Source: Nevskia sp.
GTDB lineage: Bacteria > Pseudomonadota > Gammaproteobacteria > Nevskiales > Nevskiaceae
Direction: 5' to 3'
Assembly: GCA_028291705.1 (NCBI GenBank)
Contig: JAQGNS010000314.1
Location: 1-38,201, forward strand
DNA: 38,201 nt
Notes under the pieces: generated by a model
What the model was told of the DNA's origin: nothing
What the model saw: the letters and a program-made list of their open reading frames with translations, nothing else
Databases searched by the model: none
Program-made: the position numbers and the translations under genes
In this document: piece after piece, positions 32,111 to 38,201 of the stretch
How positions within the stretch are numbered: the stretch's first letter is position 1
Layout: each line of letters opens with the position of its first letter

Positions 32111-33495
32111 GGCGGCGCTTCCTCCGGCTTCGGATCGTGCCAGCCCTGCTTGCCGCTGATGACGCGGTGCGCCGCTTCGGGTCCCCAGCTACCGGGTTCG
32201 TACGGTTCCGGCGGGGGCACGTCACCGAGCATCGGATCGACCACCCGCCACGCCGCTTCGACCGTATCGTCGCGAGTGAACAGCGAGGCGTCACCCTCGA
32301 TCGCGTCGTGCAGCAGGCGCTCGTAAGGCTCCTGGTCACCGCGCGTCTGGTGGCGGGCGACCAGTTCGACCGGCTGGCCGCGCATCTCCTCGCCGGGGCT
32401 TTTGACGCGCGCGCCGGTGGAGATCACCACCTCGGGGCTGAGGCGGAAGCGGAAATAGTTGGCGGTGGCCGGGCTGATGTCGTCGAAGGTCGCCAGCGGC
32501 GGACACTTGAGGCCGACGCGCACTTCGGTGGCGGTGATCGGCAGGTTCTTGCCGGTGCGGATGTAGAAGGGCACGCCGGCCCAGCGCCAGGTGTCGATGT
32601 GCAGGCGCAGCGCGGCGAAGGTTTCGACTTTCGAATCCTTGGGCACGCCCTCTTCGTCGAGATAGCCGCGGAACTGCCCGCGCACCACTTCCTTCGGGTC
32701 CAGCGGCCGCATGGCGCGGAACAGGCGCAGCTTCTCGGCGCGCATCGATTCCGCATCGTGGCCGGTGGGCGGGTCCATCGCCAGCAGCGCGATCACCTGC
32801 AGCAGGTGGTTCTGCACCACGTCGCGGATGGCGCCGACTTCCTCGTAGAACGCGCCGCGGCCCTGCACGCCGAATTTCTCGGCCATGGTGATCTGGATGT
32901 TGTCGACGTAGTGGCGGTTCCAGATCGGGTCGAGGAAGGAATTGGCGAAGCGGAAGTATTGAAGATTCTGCACCGCTTCCTTGCCCAGGTAGTGGTCGAT
33001 GCGAAAGATCGCCGCTTCGTCGAAGACCTCGTGCAGCTCACGGTTGAGCGCCTGCGCCGAGGCGAGGTCGCGGCCGAAAGGCTTCTCCACCACCACGCGC
33101 GCATCCTTGGCGCAACCGGCCTTGGCCAGGCCGCGCACTACCGGGCCGAACAGGCTGGGGGGAATCGCCAGGTAGTGCAGGGGGCGCTTGGCACCGCCGA
33201 GCATGGTCTTCAGGCCTTCGTAGGTCGCCGGATCGCCGTAGTCGCCGCTGACGTACTCCATCCGCGCCGACAGTTTCTCGAACGCTTCCTTGTCGACGCC
33301 GCCGTTGTGCTCCAGGCTATCGCGGGCGCGCGCGCGCAGCTTTCCGCCAGACCATTCGGAGCGGCCCACGCCGATCACCGGCATCTCCAGCTCGCCGCGT
33401 TTGGTCATCGCCTGCAGGGCGGGAAAGATTTTCTTGTAGGCCAGGTCACCGGTTGCGCCGAAGAATACGAACGCGTCCGAACTGGGTATGGTCAT
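32104..33495 (-). CDS. zwf: Glucose-6-phosphate 1-dehydrogenase
   Basis: 463 residues. First step of the oxidative pentose phosphate pathway: glucose-6-phosphate to 6-phosphogluconolactone with NADP+. Nucleotide-binding FFGATGDLAYKK (family usually LAxRK), VVVEKPFGRDL, the active-site signature RIDHYLGKEAVQN and GVPFYIRTGKNL are present. Length is slightly short of the common 490 residues. It is the first gene of the zwf-HAD-tal-pgi-tkt cluster. A sigma-E-type promoter at 33563-33591 lies about 70 nt upstream of the ATG. Confidence 0.96.
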   Translation of the reverse strand: MTIPSSDAFVFFGATGDLAYKKIFPALQAMTKRGELEMPVIGVGRSEWSGGKLRARARDSLEHNGGVDKEAFEKLSARMEYVSGDYGDPATYEGLKTMLGGAKRPLHYLAIPPSLFGPVVRGLAKAGCAKDARVVVEKPFGRDLASAQALNRELHEVFDEAAIFRIDHYLGKEAVQNLQYFRFANSFLDPIWNRHYVDNIQITMAEKFGVQGRGAFYEEVGAIRDVVQNHLLQVIALLAMDPPTGHDAESMRAEKLRLFRAMRPLDPKEVVRGQFRGYLDEEGVPKDSKVETFAALRLHIDTWRWAGVPFYIRTGKNLPITATEVRVGLKCPPLATFDDISPATANYFRFRLSPEVVISTGARVKSPGEEMRGQPVELVARHQTRGDQEPYERLLHDAIEGDASLFTRDDTVEAAWRVVDPMLGDVPPPEPYEPGSWGPEAAHRVISGKQGWHDPKPEEAPPC

Positions 33496-33562
33496 CGTCG
33501 ATTTCGCCTTATCCGTGGCTGCCCCGGGCGCGCCTGGGCGGCACCACGGAGCCTTGTGTAGG

Positions 33563-33591
33563 TCTGACCGCCGCGAGGGCGGGATCGTTCC
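33563..33591 (-). promoter_or_regulatory. Sigma-E-type promoter of the zwf operon
   Basis: On the minus strand GGAACGA (33591-33585) and GTCAGA (33568-33563) are 16 nt apart, close to the RpoE-family pattern GGAACTT-N16-GTCNNA reported in this order of bacteria (recalled). The -10 element ends 67 nt before the zwf ATG. A 37-bp block around it is 30/37 identical to the block before the ROK kinase gene. Confidence 0.6.
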
Positions 33592-33630
33592 ATGATTTAC
33601 CCGCCGCAGGCGTGGAGCGGCGCGGCGGAT

Positions 33631-34344
33631 TCATGCGTTTTTCTGCCACAACCGGAAGCCGCCGGCGAAGGCATTGGCGTTGTCGCCGCGCCGCACGCCC
33701 GGCGGCAGCTTGCGCAGGTGCCGCACATTGCCGCCGCCGAGCACGATGTAGTCGGGCTGGAGCGCGGTGCGCAGGGTTTCAATGGTCTCATCGACGTTGG
33801 CGCGCCATTTCTTCTTGCCCAGGTCTTGCAGCGCCCGCCCGCCGACATAGTCCTCGAAGGTCTTCTTGCGGAAGGGCAGATGGGCCAGTTCCAGCGGCTG
33901 CACCACACCTTCGAGAATCATGGTCGAGCCCAGCCCGGTGCCGAGACCGAGGAACAGCATGTGGCCGCCGTCGTAGCTGCCCAGGGCCTGCATCGCCGCA
34001 TCGTTGATCAGGCGCACCGGGCAGGCAAAAGCCTTCTCGAAATCGAAACCCTTCCAGCCCTTGCCGAGGTTGCGCGGATCCTGCACCACGCGGCCGTGCA
34101 GCACCGGGGTGGGGATGCCGATGCTGACCGCGTCGTAGTGCTTGCTCGCCAGCAGCGGCAGCAACTGTTCCAGCATGGCGCGCGGCGTCAGCTTCGGCCC
34201 GGAGACGAACTTGACCTCATCCCGGCCGCCCTTGAGCTTCGCCTTGACATGGGCGCCGCCGACATCCAGGACCAGGATGCGTTGCGGTGCCGCTGCGCTA
34301 CCGCTGGAAACCTTGCGTGACTTTCTGCTGCTGGCCGTATTCAT
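33631..34344 (-). CDS. ROK-family sugar kinase (polyphosphate-glucokinase-like)
   Basis: 237 residues. ATP/polyphosphate-binding DVGGAHVKAKL stands in for the usual DIGGT motif, SIGIPTPV and LINDAAMQALGSY contain the catalytic Asp region, and LGLGTGLGSTMI is the second phosphate loop. It probably phosphorylates glucose to glucose-6-phosphate, feeding zwf and pgi downstream. The closest family I can name is the polyphosphate glucokinase branch, but the phosphate donor cannot be decided from sequence. It lacks the ROK zinc-binding cysteine motif. Its promoter (34411-34439) matches that of zwf, so the two units are likely coregulated. Confidence 0.8.
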   Translation of the reverse strand: MNTASSRKSRKVSSGSAAAPQRILVLDVGGAHVKAKLKGGRDEVKFVSGPKLTPRAMLEQLLPLLASKHYDAVSIGIPTPVLHGRVVQDPRNLGKGWKGFDFEKAFACPVRLINDAAMQALGSYDGGHMLFLGLGTGLGSTMILEGVVQPLELAHLPFRKKTFEDYVGGRALQDLGKKKWRANVDETIETLRTALQPDYIVLGGGNVRHLRKLPPGVRRGDNANAFAGGFRLWQKNA

Positions 34345-34410
34345 TCCGGTTCGTCTGCTCCATGGCGATGCCCATTATGGCCGCCCGGCAGGGGCGGCAC
34401 CCGGTGCAGG

Positions 34411-34439
34411 TCTGACCGCCGCGCCGGGCCGATCGTTCC
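34411..34439 (-). promoter_or_regulatory. Sigma-E-type promoter of the ROK kinase gene
   Basis: GGAACGA (34439-34433) and GTCAGA (34416-34411) on the minus strand, 16 nt apart, with the -10 element ending 66 nt before the ATG at 34344. Both elements and the flanks are the same as at zwf. A 9-bp GC hairpin (34448-34470) sits just upstream. Confidence 0.6.
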
Positions 34440-34643
34440 GGCGGGTGCGGCGGCCGGCAATCGGCCGCCGGGGCGAAACGCAGCCCGGGATGCTGCTGCT
34501 TTTTTACGCATCCTTTATGACGCAGGCCTGATTTCCACCTGCGGCATTTCACTTTTTACGGGGATGGGACTCTCGATTTCCAACGGGCGGCGGCGATCTA
34601 ATGCCGCGGCCGGTCAACCGACGGCGCCACATGGGAACATTCC

Positions 34644-35321
34644 ATGTCAGTCGTGCCCTTGTTCGATTCCCAGATTTTCATCCTGGCCCGTCCGGGCGCC
34701 GGTGTGGCGGAGCGCTACCTGTGCTTGCGCCTGGAGCGGCTGCCGCGCCCGTACCGCGTGGCGTTCGCGGCGGCCTGTGCCGAGCGCCACGCGCCGCGGC
34801 TGCGCAATGAGCTGTCGGGTATTGCCGGCAGCGGCGAGGAATTCGGCATCGCGCTCGACTTGGTGTGGGAATCCGCCGCGCACGAGGGCATCGACCCGTC
34901 GTGGCTGGCGAGCATGCTGCTGCCTTGCGCGGAGACCTACCGCCGCCAGGCCACGGGCGCCGAGGACAGCGTCAGCACCCTGCTGGCCTGCCTGGAAGTC
35001 GCCGGTGGCGGCGAGTGCGAACCGGCACTGCGGGTCAGCCGCTGCGTGGTGCGCGCCCTGGAAGAGCAGGCGGCGCGCGAACAGCAGGTGCAGGCCCGGC
35101 ATCGGGGCCCGGTGCACACACAGTGGCCCAGCCCGCTGGCGCGGCTGGAGCGCGAACGCCAGTTCCGCGACCTGACCGAGCTGCAACACACCGCCGCCAC
35201 GCCCTCGGTGAACCTGGTGCGGCGTCTGCGCGATCGCGCAGCGATGGAAGCGGGCCTGCCGACGGATGAAGCCATCTTCGAGCCTGCCGCCGCGATGCAG
35301 CGCCACCACGGAGTGTACTGA
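34644..35321 (+). CDS. DUF416 family protein (YjaG-like)
   Basis: 225 residues. The middle part resembles E. coli YjaG: YLCLRLERLPRPYRVAFAAAC, CAERHAPRLRNELSG, ALDLVWESAAHEG and DSVSTLLACLEVAGGG. The family is soluble, helical and of unknown function. The C-terminal 60 residues (from about 165) are extra compared with YjaG. The ATG at 34644 is used because the similarity starts soon after. It is followed 2 nt later by a small membrane protein and then by the GNAT-SLT gene, all on the plus strand. Confidence 0.75.
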   Translation: MSVVPLFDSQIFILARPGAGVAERYLCLRLERLPRPYRVAFAAACAERHAPRLRNELSGIAGSGEEFGIALDLVWESAAHEGIDPSWLASMLLPCAETYRRQATGAEDSVSTLLACLEVAGGGECEPALRVSRCVVRALEEQAAREQQVQARHRGPVHTQWPSPLARLERERQFRDLTELQHTAATPSVNLVRRLRDRAAMEAGLPTDEAIFEPAAAMQRHHGVY

Positions 35322-35322
35322 A

Positions 35323-35538
35323 ATGCACGCCCTGATCGCCGATGTGGCGCTGCTGGTGGCCCTGGCCTATGGCGCATTCGCCGTGTTCATGGTGGCGGCG
35401 CCGCTGCTGCGGCGCGGCGCGTCACCCTGCATCGCGCGCGATGCGCAGGGCGCCGATGCGGCGCAGAACCCCATTACCACCGCGCGCCTGGCCGCCGCAC
35501 GCTACCCGCTGCACACCTGCAACACGCGTTCGTTTTAA
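35323..35538 (+). CDS. Small membrane protein, function unknown
   Basis: 71 residues. One N-terminal membrane segment (IADVALLVALAYGAFAVFMVAAPLL) is followed by a short polar tail with two cysteines. The ATG at 35323 lies just after the stop of the DUF416 gene and has GGAG 9 nt upstream. No family recognised. The position suggests cotranscription with DUF416. It may be a chance ORF, but the hydrophobic segment is strong. Confidence 0.55.
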   Translation: MHALIADVALLVALAYGAFAVFMVAAPLLRRGASPCIARDAQGADAAQNPITTARLAAARYPLHTCNTRSF

Positions 35539-35606
35539 ACGCGCTCATTGTTAAAGAAGCGCGCTCTCCGCGGCAATCCGCCGCATGCCCCTGACACCCC
35601 CCATCC

Positions 35607-37010
35607 ATGCACGCCTTGCGGTATCGATTTGCAACACCCGGCGACGCGGCCCTGCTGGCGCGTCTCAATGTTCAACTGGTGGAAGACGGCGCCGACTTCG
35701 GTCCGGCCGAGCCGGCTTACCTGGAGCGGCGCATGCGGCGCTGGCTCGACAGCGGACATGACCACGCGGTGTTGTTCGAGAACCGGGATGGAGAGGTGAT
35801 GGCTTACGCGGTGTACGAGGAGCAGCCGTTCGAGATCTACCTGCGCCAGTTCATGGTGCTGGGCGCGGCGCGCCGCCATGGCATCGGCCGCCAGGTGTTC
35901 GAAACGCTGCGCTCGGAGATCTGGTGCAAGGACAAGCGGCTGACCCTGGAGGTGCTGACCTCCAACCGCGCCGGCTATCGCTTCTGGCGTTCGCTGGGGT
36001 ATCGCAATTGCGCGGTGACGCTGGAGATTCCGGTGCCTGCGCCGTCGCGCGCCGAGCAAGCGCCGTCGCGCGCCGAGCAAGCGCCGCCGCGTGCCGCGCA
36101 GCCGCGTATTGTGCAGGCTGGCCGGTCCGCCTGGCTGCCGGCGCTGGCGCAGGCTTTCATTGATGCTCCGTTGCAGGCATTGCGCGGCTTGCGCGCCTGG
36201 TCCGGCCATCGCGCCCGGGCTCTGGGCCGCTACGGCAGCGCGCTGGCTTTCGCCGGCTTCGTCTCGGTGCCCGGCGCCGTGGCCGCGCCGGCCGTGCCCG
36301 TGGTGCCGGTATCGTTCACGCGCGGCACCCAGGTCTTGTCCGCGCCGGTGTCGCGCCTGCCGCGCACCACCCCGGTCGATGTGCTCAGCGACGAGGAACT
36401 GCGGGCCCTGCGCTCCAGCGGCGCGCGTTGCTCTGCCTCGATCTACCGCATGGCCTGGGCCATGGCGCGGGTCTACCAGGTCGAGCCGGCCTGGGTCGCC
36501 GCCATCATCGAGGCCGAGTCCTCCTGTCATCCGGATGCGGTGTCGAAAGCCGGTGCGCTGGGGCTGATGCAGCTGATGCCGGGCAGCGGCGCGCGCGATG
36601 CTTACCGCCAGGCCTACGGCAGGAGCGGCCAACCCGCGGATGCCCTGCTGCGCGATCCCGAGGCCAATATCCGCCTGGGTACGGCCTACCTGCGCGGCCT
36701 GCACCGGCACTTCGTCAATTTCGACTCGGCCCAGGTGCGCCTGCTGCTGGCCGTCGCCTCCTACAACTGCGGCACCGACCTGTTCGATGCGCAGTTGCCG
36801 GCGGCGTCTGCCAACTGGGAAGCGGCCGATGCCGAGCACTGGATCGCGCAGCACGCGCCGCGCGAGACCTATGGCTACGTGGTGCAGGTGCGGGTCATGG
36901 CCATGCGCTACGCCGCCGCGATCCATGCGCTGCATGCTGATCATGCGCTACGCGTGGAGCCGGTGTTGGCACACGCGGAGCCGGTGGTGGTCGCCGAAGC
37001 GTTGCCATGA
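35607..37010 (+). CDS. GNAT acetyltransferase fused to an SLT lytic transglycosylase
   Basis: 467 residues in one uninterrupted frame. Residues 1-145 are a GNAT N-acetyltransferase with the acetyl-CoA loop ARRHGIGR (R89-G94) and LTSNRAGYRFWRSLGY. A linker with three APSRAEQ-like heptads (145-165) follows. Residues 209-236 (YGSALAFAGFVSVPGAVAA) look like a buried signal peptide or anchor with an AVA-AP cleavage site. The rest is a family 1 SLT lytic transglycosylase: catalytic E304 in EAESSCHPDAVSKAGALGLM, then QLMPGS and SYNCG. A GNAT needs cytosolic acetyl-CoA, while SLT cleaves peptidoglycan in the periplasm, so the protein would span the inner membrane. No in-frame Met lies in the linker, so two separate products are unlikely unless it is processed. 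The ribosome-binding site is weak. Confidence 0.85.
   Translation: MHALRYRFATPGDAALLARLNVQLVEDGADFGPAEPAYLERRMRRWLDSGHDHAVLFENRDGEVMAYAVYEEQPFEIYLRQFMVLGAARRHGIGRQVFETLRSEIWCKDKRLTLEVLTSNRAGYRFWRSLGYRNCAVTLEIPVPAPSRAEQAPSRAEQAPPRAAQPRIVQAGRSAWLPALAQAFIDAPLQALRGLRAWSGHRARALGRYGSALAFAGFVSVPGAVAAPAVPVVPVSFTRGTQVLSAPVSRLPRTTPVDVLSDEELRALRSSGARCSASIYRMAWAMARVYQVEPAWVAAIIEAESSCHPDAVSKAGALGLMQLMPGSGARDAYRQAYGRSGQPADALLRDPEANIRLGTAYLRGLHRHFVNFDSAQVRLLLAVASYNCGTDLFDAQLPAASANWEAADAEHWIAQHAPRETYGYVVQVRVMAMRYAAAIHALHADHALRVEPVLAHAEPVVVAEALP
36039..36101 (+). repeat. Three tandem 21-bp repeats in the GNAT-SLT linker
   Basis: Two identical 21-bp units (36039-36059, 36060-36080) and a third diverged unit (36081-36101) encode APSRAEQ, APSRAEQ and APPRAAQ. 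The in-frame repeat sits between the two domains and may vary in number between strains. Confidence 0.85.
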
Positions 37011-37228
37011 TGACGCGCGAGAACGTGCCCCCGCCCTGCGCGGCGTCGGAGCTGGAGATCCTGCGTCATATCGCCGCCGGCCATGACGCCTTCACCGGCT
37101 GCGACGCCAACGGCGATTTCCGCAAGCGCCTGCAAGTCCTCGCCGAGCTGCGGCGCGCCGGGCTGATCGATCACGCGCAGCGGCTCACACCCTCGGGGTA
37201 TACCTTCCTGGCGCAGCAGGGACACTGA
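37007..37228 (+). CDS. Small winged-helix-like protein, function unknown
   Basis: 73 residues. The sequence SELEILRHIAAG, FRKRLQVLAELRRAGLIDHA and RLTPSGYTFLAQQG reads like a minimal winged-helix domain (helix, helix, wing strand with an LT-x-G turn). No named family recognised. The ATG at 37007 overlaps the stop of the GNAT-SLT gene as ATGA; a second ATG at 37010 is equally possible. Coupling to that gene suggests a shared transcript. DNA binding is inference only. Confidence 0.6.
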   Translation: MMTRENVPPPCAASELEILRHIAAGHDAFTGCDANGDFRKRLQVLAELRRAGLIDHAQRLTPSGYTFLAQQGH

Positions 37229-37240
37229 CGCGGCGCGGCT

Positions 37241-38201
37241 TCAGCCGCGCGCCAGCTTCGCCAAGGCTTCTTTCGCCAGAGTCGCAGTCAGTTCGCCAGC
37301 CGGCAGTTCGCGCGCGAGACGCGCGGCCTGGCCTGACCAGAGATTGACGAAGTCGTCCGATCCGGCCGGCTCGGTCCGCGCCCGCAGCGGTGTCACCGCG
37401 GAAGCGGCGAGCGGGAAGGGCGGCGCGGCGGCGGACAACGGTCCGAGTTCGCGCACCAGGCGGTTGACGATGCCGCGCGCCGGGCCACCGGTAAATACAT
37501 TCGTCAGCGCGGTGCCGTCGTCGGCCGCGATCTTCAGTGCCCGCAGATGCACGGCGGGCACCTTGGCTTCCGGGCAGAACAGGTAGGCCGTGCCGATCTG
37601 CACCGCCGACGCGCCAAGCGCGAGCGCCGCGACGATGCCGCGCGCATCGCTGATCGCGCCGGCGGCGATCACCGGCACGCGCACCGCATCCACCACCTGC
37701 GGCACCAGGGCGAAGGTGCCGATCTGCCGTGACATGTCCGCATTGAGGAAGTGGCCGCGATGGCCGCCGGCTTCCAGGCCCATGGCGATGATTGCATCGC
37801 AGCCGTGTTGTTCCAGCCAGCGCGCTTCGGCTACGGTGGTGGCGGAGGAGATCACCTTGGCACCGCTGGCTTTCACCCGCCGCAGCAGATCCGCCTCGGG
37901 CAGGCCGAAATGGAAGCTGACCACGTCCGGCTTGCACTCCTCGACCACGGCGCAGAAGTCGGCGTCGAAGGGCTTGCGGCTAGCCGCCGGCAGCGGCGCC
38001 GTCGCGTCCAGGCCAAGCTCGGCGTAATAGGGCGCAAGCTGCGCGCGCCAGGCGGCTTCACGCGCGGGGTCGGCCTGCGGCGGCTTGTGGCAGAAGAAGT
38101 TGAGGTTGAGCGGCCCTTTGGTGGCGCGCCGTATCTGGATCATCGCCGCGCGCACCTGCTCGGTGCCGAGCTGCGCGCAGGGCAGCGAGCCGAGGCCGCC
38201 G
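37241..38201 (-). CDS. Nitronate monooxygenase-type flavoprotein (partial, start beyond window)
   Basis: At least 319 residues. The 5' end runs off the right edge: the last bases read GGLGSLPCAQLGTEQ in frame before the GTG at 38155, which matches the N-terminal GGLGS region of 2-nitropropane dioxygenase-like enzymes. FMN-barrel features: LNLNFFCHKP, VVSFHFGLP, the phosphate-binding GLEAGGHRGH with the catalytic His, PVIAAGAISDARGI and ALGASAVQIGTAYLF. Related enzymes oxidise nitronates or propionate-3-nitronate. It ends 12 bp from the convergent small winged-helix gene. Confidence 0.9.
   Translation of the reverse strand, partial: GGLGSLPCAQLGTEQVRAAMIQIRRATKGPLNLNFFCHKPPQADPAREAAWRAQLAPYYAELGLDATAPLPAASRKPFDADFCAVVEECKPDVVSFHFGLPEADLLRRVKASGAKVISSATTVAEARWLEQHGCDAIIAMGLEAGGHRGHFLNADMSRQIGTFALVPQVVDAVRVPVIAAGAISDARGIVAALALGASAVQIGTAYLFCPEAKVPAVHLRALKIAADDGTALTNVFTGGPARGIVNRLVRELGPLSAAAPPFPLAASAVTPLRARTEPAGSDDFVNLWSGQAARLARELPAGELTATLAKEALAKLARG

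Noticed and set aside
36039-36101. Tandem repeats considered as a CRISPR or regulatory array
   Set aside because: Units are contiguous without spacers and are in frame inside a coding sequence.
35607-36230. Two separate genes (GNAT and SLT) instead of a fusion
   Set aside because: The frame is open throughout and the linker contains no in-frame ATG and no ribosome-binding site for a GTG/TTG start.

Overview
The window is GC-rich DNA from a gammaproteobacterium. The gene families (tandem DUF4398/OmpA lipoproteins, CsbD-like and lmo0937-like stress proteins, a catalase-like protein with cytochrome b561 under an ECF sigma factor, and a compact sugar-phosphate operon) and the palindromic intergenic repeats suggest the order Xanthomonadales, probably Rhodanobacteraceae (Dyella, Rhodanobacter or Luteibacter type). 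This placement is inferred from gene content; no marker gene (rRNA, tRNA) is present. The region looks chromosomal. I see no insertion sequence, prophage, integrase or CRISPR array.

Layout. 1-735: the tail of an unidentified gene, then about 690 bp of palindromic repeats. 736-4184 (-): kdpE and kdpD, without kdpABC next to them. 4349-6846 (+): a secreted amidohydrolase and a small exported protein. 6892-10001: an ECF sigma/anti-sigma pair (-), divergent from a membrane-anchored catalase-like protein and a cytochrome b561 (+). Both divergent promoters carry the same GGAATA-N15-CGTC motif. 10153-12074: a VF530-type small protein, then a second ECF-type sigma factor with a SnoaL-like tail, coupled to a short-chain dehydrogenase. 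12189-12868 (-): two unknown small genes behind a near-consensus promoter covered by two identical-format palindromes. 12965-17448 (-): an outer-membrane barrel protein, a lipoprotein metallophosphatase and a TonB-dependent receptor. 17983-18833: a VOC-family protein and a small membrane protein.

19013-25335 is an envelope and general-stress island: two CsbD-like genes, each facing a Crp/Fnr-type regulator, an LTXXQ (Spy-like) protein, a His/Gly-rich exported protein, a 48-residue lmo0937-type protein, a DUF4398 lipoprotein, an OmpA-family lipoprotein and a double-BON OsmY-like protein.

25525-34344 is central carbon metabolism. A short 6-phosphogluconate dehydrogenase (+) converges on a minus-strand cluster, zwf - HAD phosphatase - tal - pgi - tkt, whose first four genes are chained by short overlaps. 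Upstream is a ROK-family, polyphosphate-glucokinase-like gene. The zwf unit and the ROK gene share a 37-bp promoter block of sigma-E type (GGAACGA-N16-GTCAGA) at nearly the same distance from the start codon. Together these genes would take glucose to glucose-6-phosphate and through the oxidative and non-oxidative pentose phosphate pathway. No 6-phosphogluconolactonase gene is present.

34644-37228 (+): a DUF416 protein, a small membrane protein, an unusual single ORF joining a GNAT acetyltransferase to a periplasmic-type SLT lytic transglycosylase, and a small helix-turn-helix-like protein. The right edge cuts a nitronate-monooxygenase-type flavoprotein (-).

The most notable observations are the GNAT-SLT fusion, the two pairs of matched promoters (ECF and sigma-E type), and the doubly-operated promoter in front of an unknown two-gene operon.
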